NCBI GenBank assembly: GCA_001824645.1
Contig: MHYD01000017.1
Location: forward strand, 27,615-36,168
Direction of reading: 5' to 3'
DNA length: 8,554 nucleotides
Origin: Planctomycetes bacterium RBG_13_46_10
Lineage (GTDB): Bacteria; Planctomycetota; Phycisphaerae; Sedimentisphaerales; Anaerobacaceae
Within the stretch, counting starts at the first letter, position 1. Each line of letters begins with the position of its first letter. Made by a program: the position numbers and the translations under genes. Shown one piece after another: positions 4,375 to 8,554 of this stretch. A model generated the notes under the pieces. The model searched no databases and was not told the DNA's origin. It saw only the letters and a list, made by a program, of their open reading frames with translations.

Positions 4375-6006
4375 ATGCGTGTAGGATTAGGACAATTTGA
4401 TGCGACGGTGGGTGATTTAGCCGGTAATACCGCCAAGATTCGAGATATCTACAAACAGGCGCTTGGGGCCGGTGTGGATTTGTTAGCCTTTCCGGAGCTT
4501 GCAGTTTGCGGCTATCCGCCGGAAGACCTGCTGTTTAAAAAGCACTTCATAAAAGATAACCGGCTGGCTGTGGAGAAAATCGCCGCCGACTGCCCGGAAA
4601 TAACAATAATCGTCGGCTTTGCAGATAGTTATAAGGGCGATACTTACAACTGTGCCGCGGTGCTGCAAAAAGGAAAGATTACCAAAATTTATAGAAAGTG
4701 CCTGCTGCCGAATTTCAGCGTTTTCGATGAGCAAAGATATTTCCGGCCCGGCGATGAGCCGGTGGTAATCAAGGTTAAAGACCTGAATGTTGCTCTTACA
4801 ATTTGCTTTGATATATGGGATATCAAATGGCTTGGTAATTTTCTAAAAGGTGTCGGCAAAATCCATCTGATTACCAATATCTCGGCCTCTCCCTTTCATG
4901 TTGGCAAGATTAAGAAAAGAGAAGAGATAATAAGCCAGTGTGCAAAGGAATTTAACTGCGCCGTTTCGTATTGCAATCTTATCGGCGGGCAGGATGAGCT
5001 GATTTTTGACGGCAGGAGTATGTTCGCCGACTCCAAAGGTAAAATAGTTACCAAAGCAAAGGCATTTGATGAAGATTTGCTGATTGCAGAGACAACAGTA
5101 TCTAATAACGAGTCTGTGCAGGTCAAGCCGCTGCAGCCTGCCGCTGAGCAGCCGAAGGATATGTTAGATGAAATCTATCAGGCGCTAGTGCTTGGCACTA
5201 AAGATTATACTTTAAAGAACGGCTTTGAGAAAATTATGCTCGGCGTCAGCGGTGGTGTAGATTCCGCCGTTACAGCCGCTATAGCCGTTGACGCCATCGG
5301 CGCCGAGAATGTTGTCTGCATCACAATGCCATCCAGATTCAACAGCCCCGATACGATAAAAGATGCAAAACAGTTGGCTGAGAACCTTGGGACCGAGCTG
5401 CTGACCATTCCTATTGAGCCGATGCTCACCCAGTATCACAAAGAGTTAGAAAAAGTACCCGGCTGGGACGATAAGGGCATAGCTTATGAAAATTTGCAGG
5501 CCAGGATTCGCGGCATCATTTTAATGTCGTTGAGCAATCAATTCGGCTCTTTAGTTTTGACGACGGGCAATAAAAGTGAAACCTCGGTCGGCTACACCAC
5601 TCTCTACGGTGATAGTGCCGGCGGTTTTGCCGTAATAAAAGATGTGCCCAAGACCATAATCTACAAATTAGCTGAGCACATAAATAAAATAAAGGGGAGA
5701 GAAATTATCCCTGCTGATGTAATTACCCGGCCGCCCAGTGCTGAGCTTAAACCCAATCAAAAAGACACAGACTCTCTGCCGGACTATGATTTGTTAGATA
5801 AAATCCTCAAAGGTTATGTCGAAGAGGATAAATCCGCCCAGCAGCTTATCGAATCGGGCCTGCCGAAAGATGTGGTTTATGATGTTATTCGGATGGTTGA
5901 TAGAAATGAATATAAAAGGAGGCTGTGTCCGCCGGGGATAAAAATTACGCCCAAGGCCTTCGGCAAAGACCGCAGGCTTCCGATCACAAACCGCTATGGT
6001 GCCTGA
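4375..6006 (+). CDS. nadE: Glutamine-dependent NAD+ synthetase
   Basis: Makes NAD+ from deamido-NAD+ (NaAD), ATP and glutamine in the cytoplasm, the last step of NAD synthesis. At 543 residues it has the usual two-domain length. Residues 1-250 are a nitrilase-type glutaminase domain with the E-K-C triad at E41 (FPELAVCGY), K108 (YRKCLLPN) and C144 (LTICFDIWD). Residues 262-543 are the ATP pyrophosphatase-type synthetase with the P-loop SGGVDS at 292-297, a TTGNKSE motif and a C-terminal KDRRLPITNRY. Many relatives have Glu after the nucleophilic Cys (CED); here it is F145. The N-terminus MRVGLGQFDATVGDLAGN fits the family, so the start is secure although no ribosome binding site precedes it: the upstream 35 bases are a T-rich heptamer tract. 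No neighbour belongs to NAD metabolism; probably transcribed alone. Confidence 0.95.
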   Translation: MRVGLGQFDATVGDLAGNTAKIRDIYKQALGAGVDLLAFPELAVCGYPPEDLLFKKHFIKDNRLAVEKIAADCPEITIIVGFADSYKGDTYNCAAVLQKGKITKIYRKCLLPNFSVFDEQRYFRPGDEPVVIKVKDLNVALTICFDIWDIKWLGNFLKGVGKIHLITNISASPFHVGKIKKREEIISQCAKEFNCAVSYCNLIGGQDELIFDGRSMFADSKGKIVTKAKAFDEDLLIAETTVSNNESVQVKPLQPAAEQPKDMLDEIYQALVLGTKDYTLKNGFEKIMLGVSGGVDSAVTAAIAVDAIGAENVVCITMPSRFNSPDTIKDAKQLAENLGTELLTIPIEPMLTQYHKELEKVPGWDDKGIAYENLQARIRGIILMSLSNQFGSLVLTTGNKSETSVGYTTLYGDSAGGFAVIKDVPKTIIYKLAEHINKIKGREIIPADVITRPPSAELKPNQKDTDSLPDYDLLDKILKGYVEEDKSAQQLIESGLPKDVVYDVIRMVDRNEYKRRLCPPGIKITPKAFGKDRRLPITNRYGA

Positions 6007-6020
6007 ACAGCGCACCATGT

Positions 6021-6080
6021 GTGATGCGTATCGCGTTATATGTAAATCCCGGCGTAATACGACATACGCCGTACGATATT
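6021..6080. repeat. Period-7 tract in the nadE 3' spacer
   Basis: Two runs of 7-mers follow each other: GTGATGC, GTATCGC, GTTATAT, GTAAATC (6021-6048), then CGTAATA, CGACATA, CGCCGTA, CGATATT (6053-6080). Units are loosely conserved (GTN5 and CGN3TA). The tract fills most of the spacer between the convergent genes and overlaps the first bases of the opposing stop codon (6079-6081). Confidence 0.45.
6050..6071. terminator. Hairpin between convergent genes, possible weak terminator
   Basis: CGGCGTA (6050-6056) and TACGCCG (6065-6071) are perfect 7-bp arms around an 8-nt loop, placed 44 bases after the nadE stop and 8 bases before the opposing stop. Position suits a bidirectional terminator, but no real U-run follows on either strand. 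Confidence 0.3.
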
Positions 6081-7434
6081 ATTTGCCGGCCAGTGCTTCT
6101 ACTATAGCTGCTGCGAATTGTACAACTGCTATTTGTCCGCTGGAAGTTACTATAAGCCCGTCGCGCTCGACATTATTACCGGTATATATAGCGCCGCCCT
6201 GCTGAAGCAAAGACTTATCAGCAATATAGCTTGTTGCCCGGATATTGCGCAGCACACCGGCATTAGCCAAAATAGTCGGCGTCGTTGAAATTGCAGCCAG
6301 AACCTTTTTTTTCGCTGTCGCCTCGCGGGCGATATTGAGCGCATCAGGGTTATTTAAATATGTCCTTGCACCATCGCCGCCGATGAAAATTACCGCATTA
6401 AAATCATCAATTCTCAACTGGTTAATGAGAACTGCGGACTCAGCTAAACCGCCCATTGTGCCCCTTACTACGCCCAGCCTTGTGCTGGCTATAATAGTCT
6501 GAATGCCCGCGGCATTAAGATACCGCATAGTTTCAAAAAGCTCCATATCATTAAAATTTTCTTCTGCGACTATTAGGACAGCTATTCTTTGTTGTGCTAT
6601 ATTTTGAGCAGGCGGCAAAGTACCACTTGGTTGTTGGCTTGTTGCTGCCCCGCTATAAGTGGTTTCTGCCGGGTAGCCGACAGATATTAAATGAAGCACA
6701 TCCAAATTTCGGGAGAGATTACAAATTCGGGCGACGATTCTCGAATCAAATTCGCCAGCTGGTATGGATGCCAGGTTTAAGCTTATTGCCTGAAGCTGGA
6801 TATTTTGGGCTGTTTGTCCGGCCTGTAACAAACTAAGCCTTTTGGCTACGCTGGGGACTCTGCCAGCTGGGTCTTTAAGAGGACCTGCAATAATAATATT
6901 ACAACCGGCTGTCGTAACTGCATCTGGATTTCTGACTGCCTGTGCGAAGGCAATTCGTACATCCCTGTCGAAGGTCTGCTCCAAGGTGTGCCCAATAGGA
7001 TTGTAAACATATACACCGTTTGATAAAACGAAAAACATAGTTATGGGATAAATTCCCTGCACCTGAGGTACAGCTTGCCCGGCTGCGAGTGTGCCTTGCG
7101 ATTGAGAGGTAGTTTGTGATGCCTGCTCCATGATGCCTTGGCCGGCCCATGCCAATTGACCAATCTGCTCAAAGTTGATTGTTTGACTGCTCAATTGTTG
7201 TACAATACGATGTTTTACGACCATCTCCTCGAAGCTGAGCGGCCCGGTTAATTTCGGCTGTGGAAGCTGGATGATTTTTTGCGGTGTACCCCTTGATCTG
7301 CGCTGCGCCGGGCAATCCTGATGAATCGAGACCAAACCGGCCAAAACAATTACAACTACGGCCCATTTTGCAACCTGTTGAGCACTTGACGGAACCTCTA
7401 AAATAAATTTCTGAATTATTTTCAAACGTTTCAT
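6079..7434 (-). CDS. Exported or anchored SagB-type nitroreductase / DJ-1-PfpI fusion, probably degenerate
   Basis: 451 residues from the ATG at 7434, chosen because minus-strand GGAGG (7447-7443) lies eight bases upstream; the longer frame begins with TTG inside that site. Residues 24-37 (WAVVVIVLAGLVSI) are a signal or anchor segment after a long basic N-region. Residues about 66-254 follow the SagB-type nitroreductase layout: LSFEEMVVKHR, INFEQIGQLAWAGQGI, GIYPITMFFVLSNGVYVYNP, and AQNIQL...SIPAGEFD before LISVGYP. The usual FMN-contacting arginine-rich RRSxR and RxAPSAG motifs are absent (KHRIVQQ; QAVPQVQG). A proline/glutamine linker (about 260-282) leads to a DJ-1/PfpI domain (283-451) with FNDMELFE and a GGDGA loop. 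Its nucleophile site reads AAISTTP, Ser383 replacing Cys. It may bind rather than catalyse, perhaps in the periplasm. Fold calls confident; activity unknown. Confidence 0.75.
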   Translation of the reverse strand: MKRLKIIQKFILEVPSSAQQVAKWAVVVIVLAGLVSIHQDCPAQRRSRGTPQKIIQLPQPKLTGPLSFEEMVVKHRIVQQLSSQTINFEQIGQLAWAGQGIMEQASQTTSQSQGTLAAGQAVPQVQGIYPITMFFVLSNGVYVYNPIGHTLEQTFDRDVRIAFAQAVRNPDAVTTAGCNIIIAGPLKDPAGRVPSVAKRLSLLQAGQTAQNIQLQAISLNLASIPAGEFDSRIVARICNLSRNLDVLHLISVGYPAETTYSGAATSQQPSGTLPPAQNIAQQRIAVLIVAEENFNDMELFETMRYLNAAGIQTIIASTRLGVVRGTMGGLAESAVLINQLRIDDFNAVIFIGGDGARTYLNNPDALNIAREATAKKKVLAAISTTPTILANAGVLRNIRATSYIADKSLLQQGGAIYTGNNVERDGLIVTSSGQIAVVQFAAAIVEALAGK

Positions 7435-7442
7435 TTTTCGGT

Positions 7443-7447
7443 CCTCC
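7443..7447 (-). promoter_or_regulatory. Ribosome binding site that decides the start of the fusion gene
   Basis: Minus-strand GGAGG sits eight bases before the ATG at 7434. It overlaps the alternative TTG at 7449-7447, which is therefore unlikely to be the start. Confidence 0.7.
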
Positions 7448-7461
7448 AAAACTGTTTAGAA

Positions 7462-7490
7462 ATGACAGCTATGAATATATATTATACACT
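7462..7490 (+). promoter_or_regulatory. Possible promoter for the VanZ-like gene
   Basis: ATGACA (7462-7467, five of six matches to the -35), 17 bases, TACACT (7485-7490, four of six). It overlaps the minus-strand -10 at 7481-7486, so the two divergent genes may compete for polymerase. The leader would be about 145 bases and include the hairpin at 7585-7627. Confidence 0.3.
7481..7486 (-). promoter_or_regulatory. -10 element for the nitroreductase/DJ-1 fusion gene
   Basis: Perfect TATAAT on the minus strand, about 50 bases before the ATG and 34 before the ribosome binding site. No good -35 is visible at 16-18 bases. Confidence 0.4.
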
Positions 7491-7584
7491 AAAGACAAAT
7501 GTTTCCAGATATAACTTTATTTTTTCTGTGTGAGTTTGTAAACTTTACCAGTCCGTTTGGGCGGATTGTGCATCGTGTGCCGTA

Positions 7585-7627
7585 CCTCGTCCCTCGGTTC
7601 ACGAGAAAAGACAGACCAGGGGCGAGG
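7585..7627 (+). promoter_or_regulatory. Leader hairpin overlapping the VanZ-like ribosome binding site
   Basis: CCTCGTCCCT (7585-7594) pairs with AGGGGCGAGG (7618-7627) over ten consecutive positions with one G-U. The 3' arm overlaps the only good ribosome binding site (AGGGG, 7625-7629) before the ATG at 7641. A competing small hairpin, CTCG-GTTCA-CGAG, sits just inside (about 7593-7605). Pairing would partly hide the site. No ligand-binding domain is recognisable. Confidence 0.5.
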
Positions 7628-7640
7628 GGCGAAAAATGCG

Positions 7641-8378
7641 ATGTTTCTATCACGTCAGCAAAAGTTTATTATAATAACATTAATAATTTACTGGCCCGCA
7701 CTATTTATTTTTGCACATATACCAATTCCGGAATTGGTTCGCCAGGCTGATGTGTCTGATAAGTATGTTCATTTCCTGGCCTATCTGATTCTTACTTTTT
7801 TGCTCTGGGTTGCAGCCTTTCCGGACAAAAAGGTAAACTGGCGCAAGCCTGCCGCCTGGTGGATAATTCTTGTAGTAGTATTATATGGTGTTTTCGATGA
7901 GGTGCTTCAGAGTTTTGTGGCAGGACGCAGTTGTGATATCAGGGATTTTATAGTGGATTTGGCAGGTACGCTAACAGGCCTGATTTTACTTTCATTTTTT
8001 TCTTTCCAGCCCGCTTTAGTCATTATTACAGGCATTACTATTTTTGGTTTAACAAACGTTACACGGGCCAATATTGCTGATTTGCTTCCGTTGACAAATA
8101 CCGCTTTTAATTTGTGTGCATACGCGATTTTTACTCTGGGGTGGATTCATTATTTATATAGCTGCCTGAAACTCATGGCTCCAACGCCTGGATGGCTGAT
8201 AAAAGCGTTAACTCTTCCGGCAGGTTTTTTATTGTCTGTGAAGTTGGTTTCGTTGTTTCTTGGCAGAAGCGTCACCGTTACGGATGTAATCGTCTCTGCT
8301 GTTGGGATTGCAGCCGCCGTGGGCACAACCATTGTAATTGCTCTTTTTCGCCGTTTGTCTCGTCAGAAGCTGGCTTAG
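7641..8378 (+). CDS. Extended VanZ-like integral membrane protein
   Basis: 245 residues from the ATG at 7641, chosen because AGGGG (7625-7629) precedes it and the first membrane helix then begins at residue 9; the frame extends upstream to a TTG at 7557, but that segment is the leader hairpin. The VanZ-family signature is in the first half: DKYVHFLAY (40-48) and GVFDEVLQSF...GRSCDIRD (83-102). Probable helices lie at about 9-27, 43-60, 71-88 and 103-121, the usual four of the family. Four more (124-140, 155-173, 188-207, 214-236) form a C-terminal extension without a motif I know. VanZ from the VanA cluster gives low-level teicoplanin resistance, but most relatives have no established role, so a cell-envelope function is all that can be inferred. 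It is transcribed divergently from the nitroreductase/DJ-1 fusion; no glycopeptide-resistance genes are nearby. Confidence 0.8.
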   Translation: MFLSRQQKFIIITLIIYWPALFIFAHIPIPELVRQADVSDKYVHFLAYLILTFLLWVAAFPDKKVNWRKPAAWWIILVVVLYGVFDEVLQSFVAGRSCDIRDFIVDLAGTLTGLILLSFFSFQPALVIITGITIFGLTNVTRANIADLLPLTNTAFNLCAYAIFTLGWIHYLYSCLKLMAPTPGWLIKALTLPAGFLLSVKLVSLFLGRSVTVTDVIVSAVGIAAAVGTTIVIALFRRLSRQKLA

Positions 8379-8554
8379 GCGGGTTTCGCCGAAGCAAGTG
8401 AGGATGCCGCGGCTTTAAAGCCATGGAGCTTCACCTCATTGCCTGCCTTCGAGTCTTGTGTATTCAGCTTGTGAGTATCTTTTCTCGTATATATTTTTTC
8501 GTAGAAAAATCTGTTCCATAGTTAGTAAAATTATTTTTACGTCAAGCCAGAAGT
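8379..8554. other. Right-edge intergenic region with a palindromic element
   Basis: GGCGGGTTTCGCC at the VanZ-like stop gives a 4-bp stem. GGCTTTAAAGCC (8411-8422) is a perfect 12-bp palindrome, enclosed by GTGAGG / CCTCAT arms (about 8398-8403 and 8436-8441) that could extend one long hairpin. The last hundred bases are AT-rich; I see no gene in them. Confidence 0.45.

Noticed and set aside
7435..7449. Longer start (TTG at 7449) for the nitroreductase/DJ-1 fusion
   Set aside because: The TTG lies inside the GGAGG ribosome binding site of the ATG at 7434.
7557..7640. Longer start (TTG at 7557) for the VanZ-like protein
   Set aside because: The 28 added residues are polar, unlike a VanZ N-terminus, and are encoded by the leader hairpin; ATG 7641 has its own binding site.
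1..8554. tRNA or rRNA genes, IS transposase
   Set aside because: No cloverleaf, rRNA core sequence or DDE/Y1 transposase motif was seen in reading through.

Overview
Nothing in the window names the organism. It is a bacterial chromosomal segment of mixed composition: nadE and its right-hand neighbours run near 45-50% GC in sampled stretches, while one accessory gene drops to about 31%. Intergenic DNA is long and crowded with short palindromes and 7-bp periodic arrays. nadE has no visible Shine-Dalgarno site. From memory, this style fits a Planctomycetota (Phycisphaerae-like) genome from an environmental assembly. That is inference only.

Layout, left to right. (1) 1-532, minus: N-terminal 177 residues of a radical SAM protein of the DNA modification/repair family that pairs with a uracil-DNA-glycosylase-like partner; two strong tandem hairpins lie in its leader. 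(2) 599-2124: an accessory block with two plus-strand genes of unknown function, a 124-aa soluble protein and a 209-aa protein with one N-terminal membrane anchor. A perfect 12-bp inverted repeat (733-744 / 2049-2060) and an imperfect direct repeat enclose them, like a small mobile cassette without a recognisable transposase. (3) 2125-2979, minus: an FRG-domain protein, convergent with the cassette, with a possible 49-aa upstream ORF at 3079-3228. (4) About 3229-4374: over a kilobase with no convincing gene, holding heptamer arrays, REP-like inverted repeats, two TACA/TGTA palindromes, a hairpin of the same family as those at 553-598, and an orphan sigma70-like promoter. (5) 4375-6006, plus: glutamine-dependent NAD+ synthetase (nadE). 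(6) 6079-7434, minus: an exported or membrane-anchored fusion of a SagB-type nitroreductase domain and a DJ-1/PfpI domain, both lacking key active-site residues. (7) 7641-8378, plus, divergent from it: an extended VanZ-like membrane protein with a leader hairpin that overlaps its ribosome binding site.

The genes do not form one pathway. nadE is housekeeping, and the radical SAM gene, the nitroreductase/DJ-1 fusion and the VanZ-like gene look like single-gene units. The 124-aa, 209-aa and FRG genes form the accessory part. The most unusual signals are (a) three hairpins sharing the core GCACCWGTGGC with different but complementary stems, (b) period-7 arrays of unrelated unit sequence in several gaps, including one that ends at the nadE start and one that fills the gap after nadE, and (c) the apparent double pseudoenzyme. 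No tRNA, rRNA, CRISPR array or recognisable transposase was seen.
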